64,000 bases of DNA from Euphorbia lathyris (GCF_963576675.1 NC_088918.1:67233001-67297000), one strand, 5' to 3'; numbered from the stretch's first letter, positions 11,499 to 22,842 are shown. Notes: a model not told the origin generated them from the sequence alone. Numbers and translations are program-made.

Positions 11499-13011
11499 TG
11501 TTAAGCCCAAAATATACCTAAAATATCATTAATAATTACATCAATATTGCTATGAATTTGTGCTATTTATACCTATTTAGAATACTTTTACTCTCGAATA
11601 TGTTTCTTTCATGCAAGGTACATAAATATTTGGTAAAATCCAAATAGGAGTAAAAAGAGCTCAAAAACAGAATATAAACCCTACAAAAGGAATTAAAAAC
11701 GATGAAGATCAAATTACACCAAAACAAGGACAAAGACGAAGTCAGAAACAGAAGAAATGCAGAATTCTCGGTAGAGAATTTTGTGAAAGCCGCGATCGAG
11801 AATCTCAAATTCTCGGTCGCGACACGCGCGTTCCAGCCTCTCCTTCCCTTCGTTCGAAGACCAAATTGATACTCCCCCATTCTCGACAGAGAATTTAATA
11901 TTCTCGGTACGAGCAGGAATCTGTATAAGCCTAGTTACACACTTTCGTTTTCGACGAAACACATTCGTTCGGGTGGATAAAGATGTCCTTTCGCAATGGA
12001 TACGATCCTTCACAACAAACACGATACTTCAATCAAGACTCTTCAACATTTATAAATAAAGTATTGATTTGAGAGTTGAAAAGAGAGTGATATGTGTAGA
12101 AGAAAGAGATTAGTATAGAATTTATGCAGAAATTCTGAGTCAAGTGATTCAGAAGTTAGATTTCGATTCTGTAAAAAGAAATATGATGTACACACATGGT
12201 TTACTAGATAATAACAAATTCAATAGCGTTTAGACATTGTTCAAATTTAGCTTACATTTTGGTAGTAGACCGACCTAGTCTCTATTACGAAGATTCAACG
12301 AGAAGATTGAGTAGAGGATCCGCCCCTGAGCCTGACAAACTCTAACGAAACCCAAGGAAAGGATTGACAACTCGTTCACTTGCACGCCGTCGAATGTTTC
12401 CATGCTCCATGTTCTCTGTAAACTTGTATCAATTTATATTTCATCTAATAAAGTCCGTTCTATTCGATAGATTTTTATGCAGCACTTATGGTAACCAATC
12501 CACTAAAGTGACTGCTGGTGTTTTCATTAAAACGTAGTTTAATTCAAAATCTTTACAAGGAAACTTTATTGAACACTTAGGCAAATTATTATCTCGAAAG
12601 AGTTTTAATTTGATTAAGGGCAACTATCCGGAAAGGGTTTTGTCGCGTTCAAAGCTAATTAATTAGAGGTTCCGTCATTTATTTCATCTTTATAATTCGT
12701 ACAAAGTTTAAAGTTGTTTTCTTTGCTTAATGCAAACGAATATACTTGTTTACTTTTCTAAAAGTACTAAAACGTTCTTGTTTTGCAAATTCATTCTTAA
12801 ATCAGATATTTTCTAACATCTTCATACTCTAATCTAATTCTTATTCTAGACATTTCAAAACCAAAACCGATTAAACGATTTTCCATATTATAAACCTTAA
12901 AAGTAAATTTAACCGATTCAGAATAAGTTTTTGTTAAAAAGTGTTTCCTATGGGATCGATATCTTTTATTACTACAAGCGTATACCGTGCACTTGCGGAA
13001 ATCGCTCAACA
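11499..13011 (+). repeat. complete 3' LTR (1513 bp)
   Basis: It begins TGTTAAG and ends CTCAACA, an imperfect inverted terminal pair in the TG...CA form. The last 507 bases match 1-508. It is preceded by a purine tract and followed directly by LINE sequence. Confidence 0.9.
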
Positions 13012-15000
13012 ACAGACCTCAATTAAACTCCTCCAGTTATCCAGAATCCCTGCTCTCTTCAGACTATCAAGAAGAAAACTCCAGTTTAGGCGATCATAAG
13101 CTTTTTCTAGATCCAACTTTAGAGCCACAATACCCCTTTTTCCCTTCTTGATTTTCATAGAATGGACCATCTCTTGGGCTATAACCACATTATCCATCAT
13201 CTGTCTTCTAGGAACAAAACTGCCTTGATTCTGGCTAATAATTTCAGGAAGAATACATCAGAGTCTGTTGGCCACAATTTTAGTAATAGCATTATAAAGC
13301 ACATTACAAAGGCTAATAGGCCTCATTTGAAAGAACGAAGACGACTTCTCAACTTTAGAAATAAGAACTGGAAGGGTTTTGTTCACAAGCCTAATATCCT
13401 CTGACCCATTAAACACACCTTTAATAAAACTATAAATACCATCTTTAACTGTCTCCCAGTGTTTATGATAAAAACCAACAGGCAGACCATCAACTCCAGG
13501 AGCTTTAGTAGCCCCAATACTAAAGATAGCCTGATCAATCTCTTTCTGGGCAATAGGATGGAAAACTTCCAGAACTTTATCATCTCCCAAGATGGGAAAC
13601 GTAGTCCTAGACAGCGCTTTATCCAGATCCATCGGGTCCTCTTTGAATAACTCTTTATAGAAATTAAGGGCCAAGTGACGAATATCCTCATCCTCATAAA
13701 CCCAATCTCCATTCGTATCTTTGATAGCATCAATTCGATTATTATATCTTCTAATAATAGTAGAAAGATGAAAATACCTGGTATTGCGATCTCCGTCTTT
13801 AATCCAAGTTTTCCTAGATTTTTGAAACCAAAGTAACTCTTCCTGCCTTAGCACAACTTCTAATTCCTTCTGGAGAGTTCTAAGAAGACCATCCAAACTA
13901 TGATCAAACCTAACCTCCAAAAGACGGTGGATGCTCTCAATCATGCTCAAGATTTTATTCTTCCTTCTCATAATGTGGCCAAAAATGTTCTTATTCCATC
14001 CCACCATATTCCTTCTAAAGCCTTCAGTTGCTTATAGGACTTTAGAATGAGGCTTCCAATTATCACGAACAACGCTTTTAAACTCAGGATGAGATTTCCA
14101 AGCCACCTGATACCTAAACGGTCTATCCCCTTTAGGCCGATGGCCTCTCACCAGCTTGACTAAGACAGGACAGTGATCAGAGTGGCGAAAAGGGAGATTT
14201 AACACAGACACTTCAGGAAAACTACTCTGCGCCGAAATGTTAGCATAAACTTTGTCTAAACGAACAAAATTACTATTTCGTTTCCAAGTATACTTATGAC
14301 CCGCGGCACCCAGATCCGAAAGCGCACACCAATCCATACTTTATTTATGATTGAGACATGGATTAACATAGTGATTACCACCCCCTCTTTGATAACTCGT
14401 AAGGGATATATCATTAAAGTCACCAACCACAAACCAAGAATCTACCATACTCACACTCACAGTATAAAGAACCCCCCACAGACGTTTACGATTGGCCAGG
14501 ATAGGATTAGCATAAACAAAAGTGATAAAGATATGTTTGTTACCAGGATAGATAACTTTACTGTGAATAAACTGTTTATCCATACTAATGATATCAAAAT
14601 GAACCCGATCTGGCTTCCAAAAAAGCCAAATCCCACCAGCCCGGCCAGTAGCCTCCGATTTGACACAATTCCAGTTTTTAAACTTTTTAACCACCTCATC
14701 ATCTTTAGCTCCACTGATCTTTGTTTCCATTAAAGCAAAACAAGAAGGGTTAAACTGTTTAATTAATTCTTTAACATGGATACGGGTAGCCTTGCTCGCC
14801 GCTCCTCTAACATTCCATACAAACAAATCCATCAATAGGAAGACTACTGACCGTAGGCCCAACACCCTAAACCAGGTATTTATTAGGGGCTCCTAAGAGC
14901 CCCGAAGAGGTACCAGCAGGCCCCCTCTTCTCCAACAAATCCATAGAATTATGGATATTTTTCTGATTACTCTTAGGTTTTTTCATACTCATTTTATTGA
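13012..15000 (-). mobile_element. L1-type LINE fragment (ORF1 tail, endonuclease, start of RT)
   Basis: On the reverse strand from about 15000: the last 40 or so codons of ORF1, then ORF2 from ATG 14832 ('MDLFVWNVRG', apurinic endonuclease), with 'GDFND' and 'HSDHCPV' blocks and the N-terminal RT blocks 'TKAPGVDGLPVGFYHKHW' and 'LDLEKAYDRLNWSFL'. All pieces are in one frame, broken by three in-frame stops (14341-14343, 14032-14034, 13258-13260). The Athila LTR cuts it at 13012, and the rest must lie before the window. It is closely related to the fuller copy at 30191-36540. Confidence 0.93.
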
Positions 15001-15002
15001 CA

Positions 15003-15510
15003 CCCATAGAATTTCCCTATTAACTTTATATGTTATCTTTTTATTTAGTTTTATATATTCTTATTTATTATAACACAATTAATTAGTATTCTTGCACATT
15101 AAAATCTTATATTCGTTTTTCATAAATGATTCTATGACTACTAAATTTCATTGCTTATGTATCAATATTATTTTAACTAGTGTTCAAAATATTGTGGATA
15201 TTCAATTACTTTTACTTTGCATATATTACATGAGCCATGAAATTTAGGAGTCATGGAATGGTTGATGAAAAACAAATATAAGGTTTCAATGGGCAAGAAA
15301 ACTAGTTAATTATATTATAATAAATAAAAAACGTTAAGCTTATATTGGTGCTATTTTGTACGTGAGGCCTAAATTGATGCTATATTATAAACGTTAAGTC
15401 TAAATTGATATTATGTTGTAAACGTTAAGCCTATATTGGTGCTATTTTGAATGTTGAGCCTAAATTGATACTTCCCCAAAAACCTTAAGCCTATTTTGGT
15501 ACCTTATCCC
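15003..15510. mobile_element. partial foldback element (centre and right arm)
   Basis: It matches the centre and right arm of the 946-bp foldback at 46861-47806, including the repeated 'TTAGGCTTAACGTTT'-type modules and the terminal 'GGTACCTTATCC'. The left arm is absent here because the LINE fragment abuts it. The simplest reading is that the LINE inserted into this element and the missing arm lies before the window. Confidence 0.75.
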
Positions 15511-15551
15511 ATTTTTTTTTATTGTTATTAATACATCATCCTACTATTCTT

Positions 15552-15770
15552 TATAATTATAAATTTAAAACCTATTGAACTTTATTTAGGTCAGTTCAGT
15601 TTATTCGACAAATTTATATAAAAAACCAAACCGACTGAAATTACCGAAATATTATAAAAACTAGAGCCGAAACCGAACCTAATAAAACGAAAAACTGAAT
15701 CGAAAAATCGAAACTCATCAGTTCGATTGGTTATTTCAGTTCGATTTGATTTTTGAACACCCCTAGATTC
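15552..15770. repeat. dispersed repeat with GGTTCGGTT-type motifs
   Basis: Rich in AACCGAAC/GTTCGATT motifs on both strands and ends '...TTTGAACACCCCTA'. Plant non-autonomous hAT-like repeats often carry such ends. I see no target duplication, so the class is a guess. Confidence 0.3.
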
Positions 15771-15970
15771 ATACCTCATTTAGTCTTAGAAGTCAGCGAC
15801 AAGACGATATTTGACGGAGGAGAAAATGAAGACGATTTTGCGCCAAAAATTAGATGAGTTGAGGAGGGTGGTCGATCCGTCGTCAAGATGAAAGAAATAG
15901 TAGAGAGAAATACATTAATTTAGGGTTGGAAATGGGAAATTACAATCTAAATCTGGAATTCCATTATCAT
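15766..15970. repeat. direct repeat, copy 1
   Basis: Matches 16688-16885 at roughly 80-85 % by eye, including GACGGAGGAGAAAA and TTAGATGAGTTGAGGAGGGT. It is not coding in any frame I can support. Confidence 0.75.
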
Positions 15971-15980
15971 TATGGATGAG

Positions 15981-16496
15981 GGGTAAATTACACCCATGGC
16001 CACTGAACTTTACCAATTTTTACATTATGGTCACTGAACTTCATTTCTTCCCGGTATGGCCACTAAACTTTACACTTTTTAACACCGGTGGCCACTTAAC
16101 GTCTCAAAACGACCGTTGACGACTAAAAATAAAAAATTCAAAGAGTTAATAATATTTTAAGGAACTTTAATTCTTGAAAATTTTCGTTTTGGGTGTTGTT
16201 TGGTTAGGAAAGAGAAAGTGAATTTTTAGAGAGAGAAAGCTCAAAAAAAATGTGATTTTCGAAAATAAAAAATGTGGTTTCATGGTAAATGTCGTTCTGA
16301 ACAACTTTAATTCTTGAATTTTTTCATTTTGAGGTCGTTAACGATCGTTAACGGTCATTTTAAGAAGTTGGTTAAAATTGAGTGGCAACCGGTGTTAAAA
16401 AGTGTAAAGTTTAGTGGCCATACCGGGAAGAAATGAAGTTCAGTGACCATAATGTGAAAATGGATAAAGTTCAGTGGTCATGAGTGTAATTTACTC
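15981..16496. mobile_element. MULE-type MITE with long inverted repeats
   Basis: The ends are GGGTAAATTACAC and its complement form GTGTAATTTACTC. The arms (about 130 bp) contain 'CCACTGAACTTTA' modules. A 10-bp duplication with one mismatch flanks it: TATGGATGAG (15971-15980) and TATGGGTGAG (16497-16506). It has no coding capacity. The insertion splits the region between the two copies of the 200-bp direct repeat. Confidence 0.85.
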
Positions 16497-16687
16497 TATG
16501 GGTGAGCAAAACGCTTGTTAAAGCTGCCTTGAAAATGAAGAAGTGGTAAGTGCAACAGCTAATAAAACTTCAATCATCAAAATTTAAATTCTCATAAACC
16601 CTAAAAATTAAGAGCAACAACTAGGGTACTAATTTCAACCCAGTTAGTCAGTAAAAACCCCCAATTTAAACGAAAAGCAAGTAAATA

Positions 16688-16885
16688 TAGATTCACACCT
16701 CAATTGGTCTCAATAGTCAATGACAAGACAGTTTTTGACGGAGGAGAAAAGGAAGACGAATTTGCATAAAAAATTAGATGAGTTGAGGAGGGTCGATCGG
16801 TCGTCGAGAGGAAAGAAAGAGGATAAAGATATATGAATTTAGGGTTGAGAATGAGAAATTATAATGGAAATCTGAAATTCCATTA
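16688..16885. repeat. direct repeat, copy 2
   Basis: Second copy of the unit at 15766-15970, same orientation, with small indels. It lies just downstream (for the - strand: upstream of the terminator side) of the tRNA-Thr gene. Confidence 0.75.
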
Positions 16886-16924
16886 TCACATATAAATGCA
16901 CGAAACGACAATCAGACCAAAATG

Positions 16925-16937
16925 AAAAAAAGAAAAA
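16925..16937 (-). terminator. Pol III terminator of tRNA-Thr
   Basis: On the reverse strand a T5 run and a T7 run begin 8 bases after the last tRNA base. Confidence 0.75.
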
Positions 16938-16944
16938 CAATATT

Positions 16945-17017
16945 GCTCTTATTGAAAGTTGAACTCAAGACCTCCCGCTTACTAAACGGGTGCTCTAACC
17001 AACTGAGCTACAAGAGC
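16945..17017 (-). tRNA. tRNA-Thr (anticodon AGT)
   Basis: The reverse strand folds into a complete 73-nt cloverleaf. The acceptor GCTCTTG pairs with TAAGAGC, the D-arm is GCTC/GAGC with the A-box 'TAGCTCAGTTGGTTAGAGC', the anticodon stem is CCCGT/GCGGG with loop TTAGTAA, and the T-arm is TTGAG/TTCAA with loop TTCAACT. The anticodon AGT reads threonine codons. Just upstream are CAA motifs, usual for plant tRNA genes, and just downstream are two T-runs that would stop Pol III. Position 57 is A and the G53-C61 pair is a G-U wobble, so the B-box is slightly weakened. It may be functional or in early decay. Confidence 0.88.
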
Positions 17018-19483
17018 TTATTGATTTGGATATTGATCTTTTGTTTATTAATAAGCATAAATAAAGTCATAACAAAATAAAAACTAACCTAGCTTCTTAA
17101 CGGTAATAATGGTGGAAAATAAAATCTCCTCTTGGAACATGCTTCATCTTGTTTACATCGGCCATCCAATTTTAGGCCATCCCTAGTAATGGATAGGAAA
17201 GGTAATTTTAGGTCATCCCTAGTAATGGATAGGAAAGGTGTCTACTCAGAACCCAAGAAATGGATGGGCCCAAAAGTAACATTTAATAAAAAAAATTAAA
17301 GTAATTAATTCTCAAATGATGCAATAGTTACGAAAATAATCATAGAATTAAACAAATCACAATAAACATTTACGGAACAAGAGAAGGAGATACCCAAAGA
17401 TAACATTTTTATGATAAAAAGTTATAGAGATTAAAATTATAAAGGATGCAAAAATAATAACTATAATTCATAGACTTAAACAATCACAACACACAATTTT
17501 ATGATACATTTTCTTATAATAATTTTTCACATGTTGATGCAGATGATGTTTTTTTTTTTCAGAAATGAAAGTGTGGCAATTGACTATGCTAAATATGTTG
17601 ATGTTAGCATTTGAATTTCTTGGGTTTCTCAAAGCAGCAGATTATTATCCAAATGTTTAAATTGCTTTTTGAATCCTTCTAATTATGCTACTGACTGTTG
17701 TATCTACTGAAATATTTTTTTTTTCAAATTTAAAGTTATTGAAACACTATCTGAAATCATCAACATCACAAGAAAGATTGAATGATTTAATATGGTTTTA
17801 TTTATCGAGAGAAATAGCTTAGTGATTAGTTAATACAATTGAGATAAATCATCAACATCACAAGAAAGATTGATTTAGACACTGTTATTAGTGATTCTAC
17901 ATCTAGAAATACTAGTAGATAATGTTTTATGTGAGCAACTGAATACTTAAAACAAAAAAAAATGGTTTTTTTTATATGAAATTGGATATTTTTATTAGAT
18001 CATTTGTTTTTAATAAGTATCTTGTTAAGTGTAATAAAAAAGATGTCATTTTTAAATAATTTTTACATAATTGATTTTTCTATTTTATTTTGTATTCGTA
18101 ATTATTTATTAGATCTCTCTTTTATTACTTCAACTCAAAACCTCTAAAATATCAGGGTCGACTCAATTCGAAACTAAAATTAACATAGCAAGAGTTAATC
18201 AATCTTCTAATCCCTCATGTATGCATTTCTCTTCGTTTAACCATAACTTCCCTCCTCACTAACTCCAAACTCAATCTATTTCTCCACTCTCATTCACTCT
18301 CTCACTTCCCCGCGTGACATGACCAAATCCAAAAGGCCCATTTTCTTATTCTTCACCCTTTTGTTAAATGAGACTTAGAACCCATGATGGAAACTGATGT
18401 TTTTCCAAAAAACATGGATTCTCTGCTTTTGTCAAAAGTTATTTTTCAATTGTTAAAACAAGATGTGTTTAATAAATACCTAAAACTCTCACTTTTAAAT
18501 TGAAAAGCCAAACAAAAGGACAAAAGTAGGTAATTAAACACCACATTAGCCCTTAATTTGACTTTTAATTTCATATTAGGACTAATTGATTTTTTTGATG
18601 AATTTTAATTTCATTCAAAAATCCCAAACACATTTTTTATTTGCATATTGTTCCCTTTTAAATCTCATATCTGTTAAAATTATTTTAAAAAGAATTTCCT
18701 TATTTTTACATGCTTAACTCAATTACTTTAGTTTTTATACACATAAATTAATTAACTCAAATAATGAATATCAAAATTATTAAAAAAATATAATGGCTTA
18801 CACTTCATTTCAAAAGCAATAATAAATAATAAAAACATGCAATGTCATTAATAGTATCGATTTATCAGGTGGGGTAGAGTGAGATTACATCTCTTCCTTA
18901 CATGTAACAAGAAAAAACCTATAAATCTATTTGCAGGCTATCCTTATAATTTTTTTTTATTCATATAGAGTCCATTCAAGTGAATAAGGCATCAATCATG
19001 ACCACACGTGACTCTGACTGGTGGCGACTCTAACAAAACAGAAAAATAAACGGCAAAGGATGCCTCGCACCTTGTGGGAATGGGTGCGACACTTTGAACT
19101 ATTGTTTAGAGCTCTATCCTTCAGCAATGCATTAAGCTTATGTCCATCCCATCTCATAAAATATATCGCCATCGTATGAGGTCCATGAAAGACTAGGGCC
19201 ATTGGACATTAAGTTGTTTGAACAAATTTTTGCTTCAACAATTTATGGCCATGATATGAACCTATGTATCTATTTTAAGATACCAAACATGTATAGTTCT
19301 TCTCAAATCTCTCCACTCACTATTGGATTTCTGTTTCATTCTAAAACTAGGTAGTTAAGATCCCACATGGTCTTATGCTCCATTATAGAGGTAATGAGAT
19401 GTTGGGAAACCTTTGTTGCCGTATGATTAAAGATCCGGATGGACCCTATATGGATATGCTCGTACTAATATATCGCTGCCTCT
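17018..19483. other. AT-rich intergenic stretch without genes
   Basis: No supported gene. It contains a perfect-looking 36-bp tandem duplication (17168-17239, unit AATTTTAGG[C/T]CATCCC...) and, near 18410-18550, a remnant resembling Tourist-like MITEs ('AAAGCCAAACAAAAGG', 'AAACACCACATTAG'). Near 19000-19110 is a GGTGGCGACTC block like those next to Tat/Ogre-type LTRs. Confidence 0.5.
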
Positions 19484-19711
19484 TTAAGAATGACGGAAAA
19501 AATCAACACATGACAACGTTTGTGGATATCGTTTTTTAGCAAATTTTTTTAAGTTCTTGATATACATAGTGGGATCTCCTAGCCCATTGTATTTCTTGAG
19601 CGATGGGTATTTGAAACTACGAGGCATTGGCTCCTTTAGGATTCGTGCACAAAGAGAGGAGTCAGTGTTTGTGACATCCGACATTCGAACATGAATTCCA
19701 ACATCCACCAT
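19484..19711 (-). pseudogene. degraded LTR-retrotransposon gag fragment
   Basis: A 75-residue reverse frame contains 'EPMPRSFKYPSLKKYNGLGDPTMYI', split here as EPMPRSFKYPSLKK and YNGLGDPTMYI. This is the start of the retrotransposon gag domain seen in many Ty3/gypsy elements ('P.FK.PSL..Y.G..DP'). No neighbouring frame continues it cleanly, and no LTR pair is visible around it. It is a remnant. Confidence 0.6.
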
Positions 19712-20631
19712 ACCCTTTCTAGCTTTCGATTCACATTCTCGCTGATGAGGTTGTACATATCTTACTTCTACATTGATACTTAGAAGTTTGTACGTTTTTT
19801 AGAGGGTCTCTTTGAGGTGATCGTCGACCTTAATAAGATTTGGGTTCAAAAGAGTTTTTCTAGTATGAACGTCGACCACATGGAGACCTTAGTTCAATGA
19901 AGTTTCTTCAAGGTGTACGTTTCCCATAGGTGAAGCGCACTTCCTCAAATTATTCCTTATAGTTGCTTTCACTTGAGAGTAATGAAAGTGGGTTGGGGAG
20001 ATGGCATCTTGTTTGTGCGGACCTTGCTCTCATTCCCATGATCTTTTTTTGACTCTACATGTTTGGATATATGCAAGACCTCCTTTTTTCTCGGGTAGTT
20101 TCAGGCGATGTGATGTCCGGTAGAGTAGGCTACAAAGTCTTTTTTTTTTAACAGTTGCTTTAGCCGCTCGAAGTTAGGTTTTAAGGCGATCCATCTCGGT
20201 AATATGGTATTGCCTCATCTTGTGCATGCTTTCTCGGACCATATCTATGCTATAGACAAGCTGCTTATTGAGACCATCGATGACTTCCTCCTTTTCGGAT
20301 CCAGGGAGCCTAAACATTCATTTAAGTGTTGGTTTAACTCGGGGGTTATGGTTTGGAAGGCAATAGGATTTCCATTAGCTTCTAGTGGCGTTTTGGACTC
20401 TATAAGGGATTTTAGATGTAGGGAAGTGTTTTTTCAAAGGGCTTGAGCTATCAGTTTTTTGACGTGAGCCATGTATGTGAGATTCAGTTCACGCTCACAA
20501 CACTAACCCAATTAGATTGACATCAGAAGACACAAATTTTTTGGGGATTGGATTAGGATTGACTCATTTGACACTAACAAGATAATTGACGTGACATGAA
20601 ACTCATAATTGGATATCCCTAAACGCATATG
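19712..20631. other. remnant retrotransposon leader, no intact gene
   Basis: The + strand frame at 20204-20446 is opposite to the gag fragment and has no recognisable domain. On the reverse strand short gag-leader-like pieces interrupted by stops precede the gag fragment. Nothing else is supported. Confidence 0.35.
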
Positions 20632-20641
20632 GGATGACTAG

Positions 20642-21611
20642 AGGTAATTAGTACACGTGGTCACAAACGTTTGAATAATATCCCAAAAGGCCACAAAAGT
20701 TTAATTTGACTTAATAAAATCACTTAAGTTTGTTTTTGTCTTAATAAAGTCATCTAATCACATGTTTGACATAATAAAAAAATGGGTAAATTCCAAAAAA
20801 AAAACTCTTGTGGTTTGATGTTGTTCCAAAAAAACCCTTGTGGTTTGTTATTACAAAAAAAGGACTGTGATTTGCGCCGTTAACCAAAAAACGGAAAATG
20901 GCTTAACGGTGTTAAAATGCTGACGTGGCACAGGGGTAAGGCTGGAAATTCGATTTTTTTTTATTTTTTATTTATTTTTTATTTTTCCTTTTTCTTTTTC
21001 TTTCCCTTCTCTCTTCTTCTTCCTTCTCTCCTCCTCCTCCTTCTTCTTCTTCTTCTTCTTCTTCTTCTTCTTCTTCTTCTTCTTTTTTTTAAATTTCTGA
21101 AATTTAATTTTTTTTAATTTTTCTTTTCCTTTTCCTTCTCCTTCTTCTTCTCCTCCTCCTCCTCCTCCTCCTCCTTCTTCTTATTCTCCTCCTCTTTCTT
21201 CCCTTCTTCTTCTTATTCTTCTTCTTCTTCTTCTTCTTCCCTTTTCTCCCCTCCTCCATTCTTCTTCTTCTTCATCCCTCTTCTTCTTCATCCCTCTTCT
21301 TCTTCCTTTATTTTTTCCTTTTTTTTAAGTTTCAGAAATTTCCAGATTTCCGTATGAAATCTGGAAAATTCCAGATTTCTGACGGAAATCTGGAATTTTC
21401 CCGAAATCTGGAAATTCCAGATTTCGGGAAAATTCCAAATTTTTTCGAGTAAGGGAATTTAAAAAAAAAGAATAGAAAAAAAGAAGAAGAAAAAGGAAGA
21501 AGAAGGAAGAAGGAGGAGGAGAGAAGGAAGAAGAAGGGAAAGAAAAAGAAAAAGAAAAAGAGAAATTAAAAAAAAAAATTTAAGAAATTTAAAAAAAAGA
21601 AGAAGAAGAAT

Positions 21612-21642
<31 letters not shown>

Positions 21643-22207
21643 AAGGAAGGAGGAGGAGGAGAGAAGGAAGAAGAAGGTGGAAGGGAAAGGAAAAGAAGAA
21701 AAAGAAAAAGAAAAAGAAAATAAAAAAAATCGAATTTCTAACCTTACCCCTGTGCCACGTCAGTATTTCAACACTGTTAAGCCATTTTCCGTTTTTTGGT
21801 TAACGGCGCAAACCACAGTCTTTTTTTTTGTAATAACAAACCACAAGGATTTTTTTGGAACAACATCAAACCACATGAGTTTTTTTTGGAATTTACCCTA
21901 AAAAAATTAACCACAAATTAATTCAAATAAATAAGGGTTTTTAATTAAAATTTTTAACTACAAATTAACCCATGTGACATATCGATTGTCAATTAAATAT
22001 GTAATTATATTTTATTAATATGTCAGGTGGTGCTTGCATAAAGTTGAAATGTAACGTCATCAAATTCGATGAAAAAATGACTGAAAAATGTTCAAAGTGA
22101 TTTTATTAAAATAAAAACAAACTTAAATGATTTTATCGAGATAAATTAAACTTTTATAACCTTTTGTATATTGTTCAAACTTTTCTAACCATTCGTGATA
22201 ATTACTC
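20642..22207. mobile_element. MULE-type inverted-repeat element, itself interrupted
   Basis: The ends AGGTAATTAGTACACG and (complement of the right end) GAGTAATTATCACGAATGG form inverted repeats continuing for about 130 bp. A perfect 10-bp duplication, GGATGACTAG, flanks it at 20632-20641 and 22208-22217. A second element (20784-21898) is nested inside, and without it this element would be about 450 bp. Confidence 0.85.
20784..21898. mobile_element. foldback element A with polypyrimidine/polypurine arms
   Basis: The ends GGGTAAATTCC and GGAATTTACCC are flanked by a perfect 9-bp duplication TAAAAAAAT (20775-20783, 21899-21907). Each arm has about 180 bp of unique sequence (GTGGTTTG, CGGAAAATGGCTTAAC, GACGTGGCACAGGGG) followed by a (CTT/CTC)n tract on the left and the complementary (GAA/GAG)n tract on the right. 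A core of CCAGATTTC inverted repeats lies between. It is the longest of three copies in the window. Frames through the tracts are low-complexity artefacts. Confidence 0.9.
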
Positions 22208-22227
22208 GGATGACTAGGGGTAATTTA

Positions 22228-22640
22228 GGGGGTTAAATATATCATTGGTCACTGAGCTTATATGATTGTCTCAAAATGGTCATCCAATTTCAATCTGTCT
22301 TAATAAAGTCACTCAACTTTGAGTTTTGTCTTAGTTATGTCACTTTAACGATTTCAATAGGTAAAATGCATCGGAATGATGATATAGCTGACACGTGAGC
22401 ATGTGTAAACTCAAATATCTTATAGAAACCACACATGATATCCATTTATGAGCCAACTGACAGTTGACACATGCTCACGTGTCAGTTATGACATCATTCC
22501 GATGTATTTTAACCATTGAAATCGTTAAAGTGACTTAATTAAGATAAAACTCAAAATCGAATCATTTTATTGAGATAAATTAAAGTTGAATTATCATTTT
22601 AAGATAACAATCATGCAAGTTGAGTGAACAATGGTGCACT
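22228..22640. mobile_element. MITE with long inverted repeats
   Basis: The arms start TTAAATATATCATTGGTCACTG and, from the other end, TAAGTGCACCATTGTTCACT. They contain 'TCTTAATAAAGTCAC' and 'GACACGTGAGCATGTG' in inverted order. It is non-coding. I could not define a clear target duplication. Confidence 0.7.
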
Positions 22641-22642
22641 TA

Positions 22643-22842
22643 GGGTCCGTTTGTTTTATCTGCTGTTTGCTGTTTCCTGTTTCCTGTTACGGTTTGCTGT
22701 TTGCTGTTTGAAAAGGCTGCTGCCTGCTTTTATAAAAAGCTACTTTTCGGCTACAAAAGGCAAACAGGAAACTAAACACCTTAAACTCTCATTTTCAAAA
22801 TGAAAAGGCAAACAGGAGGTCGAAAAGCTACCAAACACCCCC
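22643..22842. mobile_element. Tourist-like (PIF/Harbinger) MITE, 200 bp
   Basis: The ends GGGTCCGTTTGTT and, complemented, GGGGGTGTTTGGT are flanked by TTA on both sides (22640-22642, 22843-22845). A 3-bp TTA duplication and a GGG..GTTTGGT end fit Tourist-like MITEs. It sits just upstream of the mS33 gene. Confidence 0.75.

Larger units (their letters stand above)
1..13011 (+). mobile_element. Athila-type Ty3/gypsy LTR retrotransposon, degenerate
   Basis: Positions 1-508 repeat 12505-13011 almost exactly, which marks the two LTRs. The primer-binding site lies just after 508. The order gag, protease, reverse transcriptase, RNase H, integrase is that of Ty3/gypsy elements, and the long spacer after pol with an ATHILA-like ORF points to the Athila lineage. 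The coding region carries many stops and at least three frame changes, so the copy is non-autonomous. A Pack-MULE interrupts gag. The element is inserted in a reverse-strand LINE at 13011/13012. The 5' end is outside the window, so the target-site duplication cannot be checked. Confidence 0.93.

Noticed and set aside
20204..20446. 80-codon + strand ORF
   Set aside because: Opposite to gag-like remnants on the reverse strand, no recognisable domain.
20917..21117. ORF through the (CTT)n tract at foldback element A, and similar ones at 44821-45267 and 49865-50059
   Set aside because: They encode Leu/Phe/Ser or Lys/Glu runs from microsatellite arms; no domain and no conserved codon pattern.
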